A DNA stretch of 64,000 bases from Lentzea flava (GTDB lineage Bacteria > Actinomycetota > Actinomycetes > Mycobacteriales > Pseudonocardiaceae), in assembly GCF_014648475.1 (NCBI RefSeq), contig NZ_BMRE01000024.1, positions 1-64,000 on the forward strand, in the 5' to 3' direction. The notes beneath the pieces were generated by a model. The model was not told where the DNA came from, ran no database searches, and worked only from the letters and a program-made list of their open reading frames with translations. The translations under genes were made by a program, and so were the position numbers. How positions within the stretch are numbered: the first letter of the stretch is position 1; each line of letters opens with the position of its first letter. Of this stretch, positions 41,708 through 50,313 are shown one piece after another.

Positions 41708-42578
41708 AGGAATGCTTGCGGCCCAACTGGAAGCGCCGCTGCTCGAACACGGCGCCACAGACGTGATCCTCGCGGTCGTGTGCGGTCCGTCCGAGCACAT
41801 GCCCGAGGAACTGCCGCACGAACCGCTGGTCTCCGCGCTCATGCACAAACTCGGTGGCGTGGGCATCGAGGTCGTCGAAGCCGTGTGGCTGCCGTCGTGC
41901 CAGAAGGACGCGCCCTGGCTCTGCTACCTCGACCTCGACTGCCACGGAACCCTGCCGGACCCTCAGCTGTCCGCGGTGGCCGCCGCGTCCGCGCACGAGG
42001 GCAACGTGACGTTCGAGTCGCGCGCTGCCCTCGCAGCGATCGCCGCACTGGACCCGCCCGAGGCGCTGGAACGCAGATCCGCGTTGCTCGACGAGCTCAT
42101 TACGCACTCCGGCGAACCTGATCCGGGCACCGAACTGCGTCGTGTGCGCGATGCGATCGACGCCGTGGAAGAACGCAAGGGGCCGCTGCCCGACGCGGAG
42201 ATCGTCGCGCTGGCGAGGGCTCTGATGATTCCCGAGGTCCGCGACGCGAGCCTGGCGTTCGCGACGCAGCCGAGGTCCAGACTGGCCGAGCGCTTGTGGC
42301 TCGAACTCACCAGATCATGCCCGGCACCGGAACGCGCCGAGCCCGCGTGCCTGCTCGCGTTCTACGCCTACCAGCGCGGCGACGGCGGGATCGCGTCCAT
42401 CGCGCTCGAAGCGGCGGAGGACGCCTGTCCCGGCCACGCGTTGACCAAGCTCCTGCGTGCCGCGCTGAGCGCCGCGTTCCCGCCGACGGAGCTGCGGGCG
42501 TTGTCCACCGAATACCTGGACGACGCCCGCAGGCTCCTCAGCACCGCTCAGAGCAGTTCGGGCCTTTCCCAGTCCTGA
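41538..42578 (+). CDS. DUF4192 protein
   Basis: The 346-residue protein belongs to the actinobacterial DUF4192 family, with the N-terminal RGAGDLYAAIPHLMGFHPAD and SLVVLVL, and the C-terminal helix-rich AEPACLLAFYAYQRGDGGIA. The function is unknown. The ATG at 41538 is preferred over a GTG at 41529; CACAGT lies 7 nt upstream and may be the -10 box of a leaderless transcript. Its 5' end is overlapped by the run-on frame of the S15 gene. The 3' end overlaps the S9 gene convergently by 31 nt. Confidence 0.88.
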   Translation: MPTTLPKPIRVRGAGDLYAAIPHLMGFHPADSLVVLVLKDCVVSMTMRVDLPRPRHRGMLAAQLEAPLLEHGATDVILAVVCGPSEHMPEELPHEPLVSALMHKLGGVGIEVVEAVWLPSCQKDAPWLCYLDLDCHGTLPDPQLSAVAAASAHEGNVTFESRAALAAIAALDPPEALERRSALLDELITHSGEPDPGTELRRVRDAIDAVEERKGPLPDAEIVALARALMIPEVRDASLAFATQPRSRLAERLWLELTRSCPAPERAEPACLLAFYAYQRGDGGIASIALEAAEDACPGHALTKLLRAALSAAFPPTELRALSTEYLDDARRLLSTAQSSSGLSQS

Positions 42579-44551
42579 TCCAGGACGTGCTCGGCCAGGA
42601 ACGCCCACACCGTCTCGTACCAGACCCGAGAGTTCCCGGGGGTGAGGATCCAGTGGTTTTCGGTTGGGTAGTAAAGATATTTCGCGGTCACCCCGTGCCG
42701 GACGAGGTCGAAGTACAGCCGGTGCCCCTCACCGATGGGAACCCGGTAGTCCTTGTCCCCGTGGATGACGAGCATCGGGGTCTTGATGTCGGCAACCCGC
42801 AGGTGCGGGGAGTTGGCGGCGATCCGCTCCGGGTGGGTGAGGGGGTCGCCCATCTCCCGCATCCAGAAGTAGGAGCTGTCGGTGCCACCGGAGAACGCGT
42901 CGAGGTGCCACAGCGAGGCGTGCGTGACGATCGCGCGGAACCGGTCGGTCTGGGTGGCGATCCAGTTGGCCATGTAGCCGCCGAAGGAACCGCCCATGGC
43001 CGCGGTCCGGGAAGCGTCGATGTCGGCTCGCTCGACCGCGACGTCCGTGATGGCCATGAGGTCGGTGAAGGGCTCGGCGCCCCAGCGGCCCCACCCGGCC
43101 TTGATGAAGTCCGGTCCGTACCCGGTGGACAGCGCGGGGTCGGGCAGCAGGATGGCGTAGCCGCGAGCGGCCATCAGCCAGGGGTTCCAGCGCCAGGTCC
43201 AGCCGTTCCAGCTCATGACCGGACCGCCGTGGATCCACAGCACCAGCGGAGCGGGGGAGTCAGCGGAGGCGCCTTCCGGCAGCACGAGCCACGAACGGAC
43301 GGTCCTGCCGTCGGCGACGACCGTCGAGATCTCGGTGAGAGTGCCGGGCACGGACTCGAGTGCACCGGGTGCGCGCAGGCGTTCCGGGTCCTGGTCTGCC
43401 CCGGTGGCGGCGAACCGCACGGGCTGTGGCGGGTGGTCGATCGAATTGCGCAGTGCGTACAGCGTCTTGCCGTCCGGGCTCACGACCACGTCGCTGTAGT
43501 AACCGGAGACCGTCAGCTTCGTGATCTCACCGGTCGCGAGGTCCAGCCGCCACACCGGCTGGTGTCCGAGGTGGCTCGCGGTGAAGAAGACCGCAGACCC
43601 GTCCGGGCTCACCACGGGGTGGTCCGGTTCCTCCTGGAAGTCGGGCGCCAGTGGCGTGATCGAGTCGTCCGCCAGATCGATGCGCACCAGATCGCGGCGA
43701 TACGGAGTGTCCGCAGTGGACTCCCGGAACCGGATCGCGATCACGGCGGTGCCGTCGGGGGTGAATGCGGCGTCGAAGAAGGAGAAACCGTCCTCGGAGG
43801 CGATGGCGCGCGACGTGCCACCGTCCGTCGCCACGAGTCGCAGTTCGGTCCTGCGGCCATAGGAGGCGCTGACGTCGACGCCGTGGCCGTGGACGGCCCA
43901 CTTCCCGTCCGGGCTCAGCGCGATGTCTTCGTCGCTGAGCCTGCTCTCGGCGTCCTCGCTGAGGGTTGTGACCTTCTCGGTGGCGATGTCCCCGAGGGAG
44001 ACCGAGAACAAGCGCGGGTAGGCGGGACCGAGGTCCGCGTCCCAGTACCGGATCGGGTACGACTCGTGCAGGATCGCCGTCACGCCGGCGTCCTCACGGG
44101 CTTTGCGCTTGGCGTCGTCCTGATCGCCGAATTCCGTGAAGCGGTACGCCGACGATGTGAAGAGCAGTGTCTCGCCCGCGGCACGGATGTGACCGACTCC
44201 GCCGCCCGGCCGCAGGACCTCGGCGGCCTCACCCCGGACCGGAAGCCGCCACAGCGCCTTCTGCTCCTTGGTCTCGCCCGGCTTCGCGAGTGGGTTCGGG
44301 CGCGCCGACAGGAACAGCAGCGACCCGTCCGGTGCGAAGACGGGGGAGGAGTCTCCCTTGGCGGAGCGGGTGAGCCGGACGGCGTCCCGCTCGCCGGTGG
44401 GGTCGACCTCCCAGAGAGCGCCCTGCCACGTCTTGCCGTCAGGGGCGAGCGTGGAGACGACGGTGACGAGTCGCGTGCCGTCCGGGGACAGCGCGAGCGA
44501 CGTGAGCCTCGGTGTGGCGTTGTAGCTCTCGAAGGAGGCGAAGTCGGTCAT
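42548..44551 (-). CDS. S9-family peptidase (prolyl oligopeptidase type)
   Basis: The 667-residue protein has a long N-terminal beta-propeller (repeated LSPDG, FAPDG and VSPDG blades) and a C-terminal alpha/beta hydrolase with the nucleophile Ser in GGSFGGYM, the Asp in HGDKDYRVP and the His in ENHWI. It probably cuts short peptides after proline or a similar residue. No signal peptide is seen, so it is cytosolic. It starts 6 nt after galE and is the last gene of the dtxR-galK-galE operon. Confidence 0.93.
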   Translation of the reverse strand: MTDFASFESYNATPRLTSLALSPDGTRLVTVVSTLAPDGKTWQGALWEVDPTGERDAVRLTRSAKGDSSPVFAPDGSLLFLSARPNPLAKPGETKEQKALWRLPVRGEAAEVLRPGGGVGHIRAAGETLLFTSSAYRFTEFGDQDDAKRKAREDAGVTAILHESYPIRYWDADLGPAYPRLFSVSLGDIATEKVTTLSEDAESRLSDEDIALSPDGKWAVHGHGVDVSASYGRRTELRLVATDGGTSRAIASEDGFSFFDAAFTPDGTAVIAIRFRESTADTPYRRDLVRIDLADDSITPLAPDFQEEPDHPVVSPDGSAVFFTASHLGHQPVWRLDLATGEITKLTVSGYYSDVVVSPDGKTLYALRNSIDHPPQPVRFAATGADQDPERLRAPGALESVPGTLTEISTVVADGRTVRSWLVLPEGASADSPAPLVLWIHGGPVMSWNGWTWRWNPWLMAARGYAILLPDPALSTGYGPDFIKAGWGRWGAEPFTDLMAITDVAVERADIDASRTAAMGGSFGGYMANWIATQTDRFRAIVTHASLWHLDAFSGGTDSSYFWMREMGDPLTHPERIAANSPHLRVADIKTPMLVIHGDKDYRVPIGEGHRLYFDLVRHGVTAKYLYYPTENHWILTPGNSRVWYETVWAFLAEHVLDQDWERPELL

Positions 44552-44557
44552 GCCGGC

Positions 44558-45523
44558 TCAGGCCCCGTGCCGGGCGCGAGTGAACTCCCACGCGTCGCGG
44601 ACGATGCCGGCGAGGTCGGCGCGCTCGGGCTTCCAGCCGAGTTCGGTGCGGGCTCGCTCGGCGGAGGCGACGAGGACGGCGGGGTCGCCGGCGCGCCTCG
44701 GGGCGACGACGGCGGGGATCGGGTGGCCCGTGACCTCGCGGCACGTGTCGATGACCTGCTTGACCGAGAAGCCGGTGCCGTTGCCGAGGTTGTAGATCCG
44801 GTGCTCGCCGGCGGTGGCGTGGTCGAGCGCGAGGAGGTGGGCGTCCGCGAGGTCCGTGACGTGGATGTAGTCGCGGACGCAGGTGCCGTCCTCGGTCGGC
44901 CAGTCCTCGCCGTAGATCGAGATGTGCTCCCGCTGCCCGAGAGCGACCTGCAGGACGAGCGGGATGAGGTGGGTCTCGGTCGCGTGCCGCTCGCCGATGC
45001 TGCCGTAGGCGCCGGCGACGTTGAAGTACCGCAGGCTCGTCGCCGCCAGGCCGTGCGCGGCGGCGTACGACGTGATGGCGTGGTCGATGGCCAGCTTGGT
45101 GGCGCCGTAGGTGTTGGTCGGAGCGGTCGGCGCGGTCTCGGGGATCGGCACCTCCCGCGGCTCGCCGTACGTCGCGGCAGTCGAGGAGAAGACGAGCTTC
45201 GGCGTGCCGTGATCCTTCATCGCATCGAGCAGGCGAATCGCGGTGAGGACGTTGCCCGTCCAATACTTGCCGGGGTCCTGCATGGACTCGCCGACGAGCG
45301 ACTTCGCCGCGAAGTGCAGCACGCCGTCGAACCCTTCCGCGAGGACGTCGCCGATCACCTCGGCGATGTCACCCCGGATGAAGCGCGCTCCCGAGGGGAC
45401 GGCGTCCTCGTGCCCGGTCGAGAGGTCGTCGAGGACGACGACTTCGTGTCCGGCTTCGAGCAGCCGCGCAGCGCACACGCTGCCGACGTATCCGGCCCCG
45501 CCCGTGACGAGCAGCTTCACCAC
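44558..45523 (-). CDS. galE: UDP-glucose 4-epimerase
   Basis: GalE interconverts UDP-galactose and UDP-glucose in the Leloir pathway. The 321-residue protein has the Rossmann motif GGAGYVGS, the Ser-Tyr-Lys site (FSSTAATYG and NTYGATK), the NAD-binding SLRYFNVAGA and the C-terminal substrate motif RDYIHVTDLADAH. The start is GTG at 45523 or the next GTG at 45520. It follows galK at 33 nt and lies downstream of dtxR, a linkage also known in corynebacteria. Confidence 0.96.
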   Translation of the reverse strand: MVKLLVTGGAGYVGSVCAARLLEAGHEVVVLDDLSTGHEDAVPSGARFIRGDIAEVIGDVLAEGFDGVLHFAAKSLVGESMQDPGKYWTGNVLTAIRLLDAMKDHGTPKLVFSSTAATYGEPREVPIPETAPTAPTNTYGATKLAIDHAITSYAAAHGLAATSLRYFNVAGAYGSIGERHATETHLIPLVLQVALGQREHISIYGEDWPTEDGTCVRDYIHVTDLADAHLLALDHATAGEHRIYNLGNGTGFSVKQVIDTCREVTGHPIPAVVAPRRAGDPAVLVASAERARTELGWKPERADLAGIVRDAWEFTRARHGA

Positions 45524-45556
45524 AGTCCTCGCATTCCTGATCAGGATCGTTGTTCG

Positions 45557-46732
45557 CTACCGGTCCCTGCCCGCGCCCGCGGACGGAACCGCCGTGAAGA
45601 GCCTCGGCCGCGTGAGCGAGCGCGAGGAGAAACCGGCGAGCACGGACCGCTCGACCGCGTCGTGCCGTTCGACAGGCACGAGGGCGATGGCCGAGCCGCC
45701 GAAACCGCCGCCGATCATCCTGGCGCCGAGAGCGCCGGCCTCCATCGCGGAGTCGACGGCGACGTCGAGCTCCAGGCAGGAGACCCGGTAGTCGTCCCGC
45801 AGGCTCGCGTGGGAGGCGGAGACGAGGGGGCCGATGTCGGCGAGCTTGCCCGCGCGGAGCAGGTCGACGGTGCGCAGGACCCTGTCGTTCTCGGTCACGA
45901 CGTGCCGCACCAGCGGACGCAGCTCTTCGGGCAGCCGGACGAGCGCGTCGTCGAGCTCGGCGATGTCGACGTCGCGCAGCGCCGGGACGCCGAGGATGCC
46001 CGCGGCGCGCTCGCAGCCGGCCCGGCGGGCGCCGTAGCCGCCGTCGACGTGGGAGTGGCTGGCGCGGGTGTCGACCACCAGCACCTCGAGGCCGCTGGCA
46101 GCCGCGTCGAACGGGATCTGTTCCGACTTGCCGGAGCGCACGTCGTAAAACAGGGCGTGCGCTTCGACGCAGCACAGCGATGCCGTCTGGTCCAGAATGC
46201 CTGTTGGCGCGCCCACGAAGGCGTTCTCGGAGCGCTGCACCCAGCGCGCGATGTCAGGCCGCTCGGCGTCGACGCCGGCGAGGCCGAGCAGAGCCAGCGC
46301 GACGGCGCACTCCAGGGCGTGCGACGAGGAGAGACCGGCCCCCGCGGGCACGTCGCCCGCGATGACGAGGTCCGCGCCACTGGTGACGCCGATCCCCTGC
46401 TCGCGCAGGGCCCAGGCGACGCCGCTGGGGTACGCGGCCCACCCCTTGACGGTGCCCGGGACTAGGTCGGCCACCACGGCCGGGGCCGCGTCCTGCACCC
46501 CGCCGTCGTCGCCGAGCGTGCTGACGGTCAGCACGCCGTCCGCACGGGGCGACGCCGCGACCGCGATGCGGTGGGGCAACGCGAACGGCAGCACGTAGCC
46601 GTCGTTGTAGTCGGTGTGCTCACCGATGAGGTTGACGCGGCCGGGCGCCGACCAGACCCCCTCGGGAGTGCGTCCGTGCAGGCGCTGGAACGCCTCGGCC
46701 GCCTTCGCCGCGGGGATCGCCGCCTGGGTCAC
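45557..46732 (-). CDS. galK: Galactokinase
   Basis: Galactokinase makes galactose-1-phosphate from galactose. The 391-residue protein has the GHMP signatures GRVNLIGEHTDYNDGYVLP, GAGLSSSHALE and GGGFGGSAIALV. The GTG at 46732 overlaps the dtxR stop as GTGA, so translation is coupled to dtxR. A longer frame exists but runs antisense through dtxR. No galT is in the window, so the pathway is incomplete here. Confidence 0.95.
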   Translation of the reverse strand: MTQAAIPAAKAAEAFQRLHGRTPEGVWSAPGRVNLIGEHTDYNDGYVLPFALPHRIAVAASPRADGVLTVSTLGDDGGVQDAAPAVVADLVPGTVKGWAAYPSGVAWALREQGIGVTSGADLVIAGDVPAGAGLSSSHALECAVALALLGLAGVDAERPDIARWVQRSENAFVGAPTGILDQTASLCCVEAHALFYDVRSGKSEQIPFDAAASGLEVLVVDTRASHSHVDGGYGARRAGCERAAGILGVPALRDVDIAELDDALVRLPEELRPLVRHVVTENDRVLRTVDLLRAGKLADIGPLVSASHASLRDDYRVSCLELDVAVDSAMEAGALGARMIGGGFGGSAIALVPVERHDAVERSVLAGFSSRSLTRPRLFTAVPSAGAGRDR

Positions 46733-47424
46733 CGGGCGAGCACCAGGACGGCGTGGGCGACCGCGGGGTCGAGTTCCGCCACGTTGCCGTTGCCGCCGCG
46801 CACCTGGACGACCTTGGCGCCGGCGAGCGCCTCGACGTCCACGGTGCCGCCCGGCACCACACCGGCGTCCTTCAGCTCGGCCATGAGGTCCGGGTCGAGC
46901 TGGACGTGCTCGGCGATGCGGCGCACCTCGACGCGGCCTCCGCCGCGGCGGGCCACCTCGTCGACGCGCACCAGGTCGGCCTCGGCGGGCGGGGCGGGCT
47001 CGCCGTCGCCCAGCTTGTCGAGGCCGGGGATCGGGTTGCCGTAGGGGGAGGTGGTGGGGTTGCCGAGCAGCTTGACGAGCTTGCGCTCCACCGCCTCGCT
47101 CATCACGTGCTCCCAGCGGCACGCCTCGCTGTGCACGTGCTCCCACTCGAGCCCGATGATGTCCACGAGGAGGCGCTCGGCGAGCCGGTGCTTGCGCATG
47201 ACGGCGATCGCGAGGTTGCGGCCCTGCTCGGTGAGCTCGAGGTGGCGGTCCTCGGCCACGACGACCAAGCCGTCGCGCTCCATGCGGCCGACGGTCTGGC
47301 TCACCGTCGGTCCACTTTGGCCGAGACGCTCGGCGATGCGGGCGCGCAGTGGCACGACGCCCTCTTCTTCGAGCTCGTAGATCGTGCGGAGATACATCTC
47401 CGTGGTGTCGATGAGGTCGTTCAC
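46729..47424 (-). CDS. DtxR/IdeR-family iron-dependent regulator
   Basis: The 231-residue protein has the DtxR winged helix (IDTTEMYLRTIYELEEEGVV, then AERLGQSGPTVSQTVGRM), the metal-binding dimerisation domain with Cys-x-x-Glu-His in SEACRWEHVMSEAVE, and a C-terminal SH3-like domain. It should repress iron-uptake genes when Fe(II) is bound. The GTG follows GGGGAGCGGG. Its own promoter may carry a site around TTGACACC. The second gene of its operon is galK, an arrangement extending the dtxR-galE link of corynebacteria. Confidence 0.93.
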   Translation of the reverse strand: MNDLIDTTEMYLRTIYELEEEGVVPLRARIAERLGQSGPTVSQTVGRMERDGLVVVAEDRHLELTEQGRNLAIAVMRKHRLAERLLVDIIGLEWEHVHSEACRWEHVMSEAVERKLVKLLGNPTTSPYGNPIPGLDKLGDGEPAPPAEADLVRVDEVARRGGGRVEVRRIAEHVQLDPDLMAELKDAGVVPGGTVDVEALAGAKVVQVRGGNGNVAELDPAVAHAVLVLAR

Positions 47425-47466
47425 ACCCGCTCCCCTTCGTATGGTGTCAATGGTAGTCGTGCCGGG

Positions 47467-47480
47467 GGACACAGGTGTCC
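47467..47480. promoter_or_regulatory. Palindrome GGACAC-AG-GTGTCC
   Basis: This inverted repeat lies in the divergent promoter between the DtxR-family gene and the sulfurtransferase, 22 nt before the latter's start. Confidence 0.4.
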
Positions 47481-47502
47481 GCGCGGGTGCAGGATGTGAG
47501 TC

Positions 47503-48342
47503 GTGCATCCCTTGATCACTCCTGAGGCCCTCGCCGACGCGCTGAGTGCGCGACCGGCCACCGTCGTGCTGGACGTCCGGTGGCGTCTCGGCGGACCACC
47601 CGGACGCCAAGACTACGAGGTCAGCCACGTGCCCGGCGCGGTGTACGTGGATCTCGACACCGAGCTGTCCGCGCCGCCGGGAGTCGGCGGCAGGCATCCG
47701 CTGCCGGATCCGGAGCGGTTGCAGGAGGTGCTGCGCCGCGCGGGCGTGCGCGAGGACAGCCAGGTGGTGGCGTACGACGCGGGTGACGGTTCGGTCGCCG
47801 CGCGAGTGTGGTGGCTGCTGCGGTGGGCGGGCCATGACGAGGTGGCGGTGCTGGACGGAGGGTTCGCCGCGTGGGAGGCCGCGGGCCTGCCGGTGACGGC
47901 GGAGGAGCCGGCACCCCTGACTGGTGACGTGGTGGTGCGGCCCGGCCAGATGCCCGTGCTGGACGCGGACGAGGCGGCGGCGCTCGCTCAGGAGGGCGTG
48001 CTGCTCGACGCGCGGGCCGCGGCGCGTTACCGCGGGGAGACGGAGCCCGTGGATCCCAAGGCCGGGCACATCCCAGGCGCGCTCAACGCGCCGACGACCG
48101 GACACGTCGGCCCGGACGGCCGGTGGCTCGGTGCGGCGGAGCTGGCGGAGCGGTTCGCGGGCCTCGGCGTGTCGAGCGACGTGGCTGTGGGCGCCTACTG
48201 CGGGTCGGGTGTGACCGCCTCGTCGGTCGTGCTGGCGCTGGAGGTCGCGGGGATCACGTCGGCCGAGAAGCCGGCGGCGCTCTACGCCGGGTCCTGGTCC
48301 AACTGGTGTGCGTTGGACCGGGAGGTCGCTACCGGCGGCTGA
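47503..48342 (+). CDS. Sulfurtransferase (tandem rhodanese)
   Basis: The 279-residue protein has two rhodanese domains: an N-terminal one without the active Cys and a C-terminal one with the loop YCGSGVTA, where the Cys carries the persulfide. CRBS-type substrate motifs DAGDGSVAARVWW and DGGFAAWEAAG are present. It transfers sulfur from thiosulfate or 3-mercaptopyruvate to an acceptor such as cyanide. The GTG start follows CAGGATG with no clear Shine-Dalgarno sequence. It diverges from the dtxR operon. Confidence 0.93.
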   Translation: MHPLITPEALADALSARPATVVLDVRWRLGGPPGRQDYEVSHVPGAVYVDLDTELSAPPGVGGRHPLPDPERLQEVLRRAGVREDSQVVAYDAGDGSVAARVWWLLRWAGHDEVAVLDGGFAAWEAAGLPVTAEEPAPLTGDVVVRPGQMPVLDADEAAALAQEGVLLDARAAARYRGETEPVDPKAGHIPGALNAPTTGHVGPDGRWLGAAELAERFAGLGVSSDVAVGAYCGSGVTASSVVLALEVAGITSAEKPAALYAGSWSNWCALDREVATGG

Positions 48343-48364
48343 CGCGCGTGGGGCCGGGTCGGGG

Positions 48365-48976
48365 TCAGGCGTTCGGGATGCGGTCGAAGCCCTGGGTGGC
48401 GAGCTTCAGGGCGGTGGCGCAGGTGTCCAGTTCCTCGATGGCGAGCACGCTCACGGAGAAGGCCGGGGTGATGGCTGTCGGGTCGTCGGTCAGCATGACG
48501 GTGACCTGGCAGTCCTCCTTCGAGGCGCTGACCTGCCACGCCGTGTTGCCACCGATCTCGATCTTCTTCTTCTCGCCCTCCTGGTCCGCCACCTCGGGGA
48601 CGGTGACCATCTGGGTGATGACGGTCGAGGGGCCGGTGGTGCTGTGGATGCAGCCGCCGTCCGCCGACGACTTGCCGCCGGTCGCGGCTTCGATGTCCGC
48701 GGCCTTGAGCACGCCGCAGGTTTCGAGGCCGGTGACCTTCTTCTTGGTGGTGATCTTGACGTCGCCCTGCTGCTTCGGAGCGGTGGGGTCGGCCGGCTTG
48801 GACGCCGAGGTGCTGGTGGAAGGCTTCTTCGAGGTCGCGGGAGCGGTGGCAGGAGCCGCGTTGGGGTCGGCCGAGGCTGAGCCCTTGACCTGCTCGCTGC
48901 AGCCTGTGACGGCGGCGAGGGTCAGGCCCAGGGACAGGCACATCGCTGGGAGGGTGGCCGCTGGTCGCAGGTGCAT
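48365..48976 (-). CDS. Putative lipoprotein, DUF3558-like
   Basis: The 203-residue protein has a lipobox (SLGLTLAAVTGC) in its signal sequence, a Thr/Ser/Pro/Lys-rich linker, and a domain with paired cysteines (ETCGVL, GGCIHS, EDCQVTV, LDTCATA) typical of DUF3558-like actinobacterial lipoproteins. The start at 48976 is chosen because AGAGGCG precedes it. The function is unknown; it is likely anchored on the outer face of the membrane. It converges on the rhodanese gene. Confidence 0.8.
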   Translation of the reverse strand: MHLRPAATLPAMCLSLGLTLAAVTGCSEQVKGSASADPNAAPATAPATSKKPSTSTSASKPADPTAPKQQGDVKITTKKKVTGLETCGVLKAADIEAATGGKSSADGGCIHSTTGPSTVITQMVTVPEVADQEGEKKKIEIGGNTAWQVSASKEDCQVTVMLTDDPTAITPAFSVSVLAIEELDTCATALKLATQGFDRIPNA

Positions 48977-49134
48977 GTCGCCTCTGACCCCTGTTCGGTT
49001 GGATCGGTTCCGAGTTCCGGCGTTCGTGTTCTGTGCCGGCGGGGTGCGACTGTAGGCGGCGCGAGGGCGGTCAGCACGTGCGGCGACCAACACGTGATCA
49101 CCGCACGGGCCGATCGGTGGGTAGGTTGCTGGAC

Positions 49135-50307
49135 ATGGGTAAGCCAGCCGCTGTTGTCTGGGATCGGTCCTTTCTGGGATACGACCTCGGTGGCGATCAT
49201 CCGCTGAATCCTGTCCGGCTCGATCTGACCGTCCGGCTCGCCACCGCGCTCGGGGTGCTCGAGGGCGTCGAGCTGCGGGTGCCCGAGCGGGCGACCGACG
49301 AAGAGATCGAGCTGGTGCATCTGCCGGGGTACTTGAGCGCGGTGCAGGCGGCGCCCACGGCCGGGTGGGACGTCGGGCACGGGCTGGGGACGCCGGACAA
49401 CCCGGTTTTCGAGCGGATGCACGAGGCGTCGGCGTTGGTGGTCGGTGGGTCGCTGGCGGCGGCTCGGGCCATTGCGTCCGGTGAGACGGATCGGGCGGTC
49501 AACATCGCCGGCGGGTTGCACCACGCGATGCCGGACAGTGCGGCTGGGTTCTGCGTTTACAACGACTGTGCGGTGGCCATCGAGTGGTTGTTGCGCAACG
49601 GGGTGGAGCGCATCGCGTACGTGGATGTCGACGTGCATCACGGGGACGGGGTGCAGACGGCGTTCTGGGACGACTCGCGGGTGTTGACGATCTCGTTGCA
49701 TCAGCATCCGATGAGCCTGTGGCCGGGGACCGGGTGGGCCGGTGAGGTCGGGGGCGCCGGGGCCGAGGGGAGCGCGGTCAACGTGCCGTTGCCTGCGGGG
49801 ACGCGGGACGGCGCGTGGTTGCGCGCGTTTCACGCGACGGTGCCGGCGTTGCTCCGGGCGTTCAGGCCGCAGGTGCTCGTCACGCAGTGCGGTGTGGACA
49901 CGCACCGGGAGGATCCGCTCGCGGACCTGGCGTTGAGCGTGGACGGGCATCGGGCGATCTACCAGGCGTTCCGCGACCTGGTGAACGAGCACGGCTTCAA
50001 GTGGCTGGCGCTCGGGGGCGGCGGGTACGAGCTGCTCAGGGTCGTGCCGCGGTCGTGGACGCACCTGCTCGCGACGGTGCTGGACCGCGATGTCGACTCG
50101 AACCGGCCGTTGCCGGCGGAGTGGGTGGCGCATGCGACACGCGTCGCACCTGACTGGCCTTTGCCTGCGTCGATGACCGATGAGTGCGACCCTGTGCACC
50201 AGCCGTGGGGCGGGGACGCGGAGGAGCCGGTGGACAAGGCGATCCGCGACACGCGTCGTGCGGTGTTCCCCCTGCACGGACTTGATCCCGACGACCCCAG
50301 GGACTGA
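49135..50307 (+). CDS. acuC: AcuC-type class II histone deacetylase-like protein
   Basis: The 390-residue protein has the HDAC-family motifs: GGLHHAM, YVDVDVHHGDGVQ with the zinc-binding residues, and GVDTHREDPLADL. AcuC removes acetyl groups from lysines such as the active-site lysine of acetyl-CoA synthetase. The neighbouring gene 6 nt downstream is the matching acetyltransferase, which supports this assignment. TAGGTT ends 7 nt before the ATG, with no ribosome binding site, so a leaderless transcript is likely. Confidence 0.9.
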   Translation: MGKPAAVVWDRSFLGYDLGGDHPLNPVRLDLTVRLATALGVLEGVELRVPERATDEEIELVHLPGYLSAVQAAPTAGWDVGHGLGTPDNPVFERMHEASALVVGGSLAAARAIASGETDRAVNIAGGLHHAMPDSAAGFCVYNDCAVAIEWLLRNGVERIAYVDVDVHHGDGVQTAFWDDSRVLTISLHQHPMSLWPGTGWAGEVGGAGAEGSAVNVPLPAGTRDGAWLRAFHATVPALLRAFRPQVLVTQCGVDTHREDPLADLALSVDGHRAIYQAFRDLVNEHGFKWLALGGGGYELLRVVPRSWTHLLATVLDRDVDSNRPLPAEWVAHATRVAPDWPLPASMTDECDPVHQPWGGDAEEPVDKAIRDTRRAVFPLHGLDPDDPRD

Positions 50308-50313
50308 AGGCCA

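Noticed and set aside
42296..46465. A 1389-codon plus-strand open frame
   Set aside because: It lies antisense to the S9 peptidase, galE and galK, all of which have intact motifs; the frame is kept open by high GC only.
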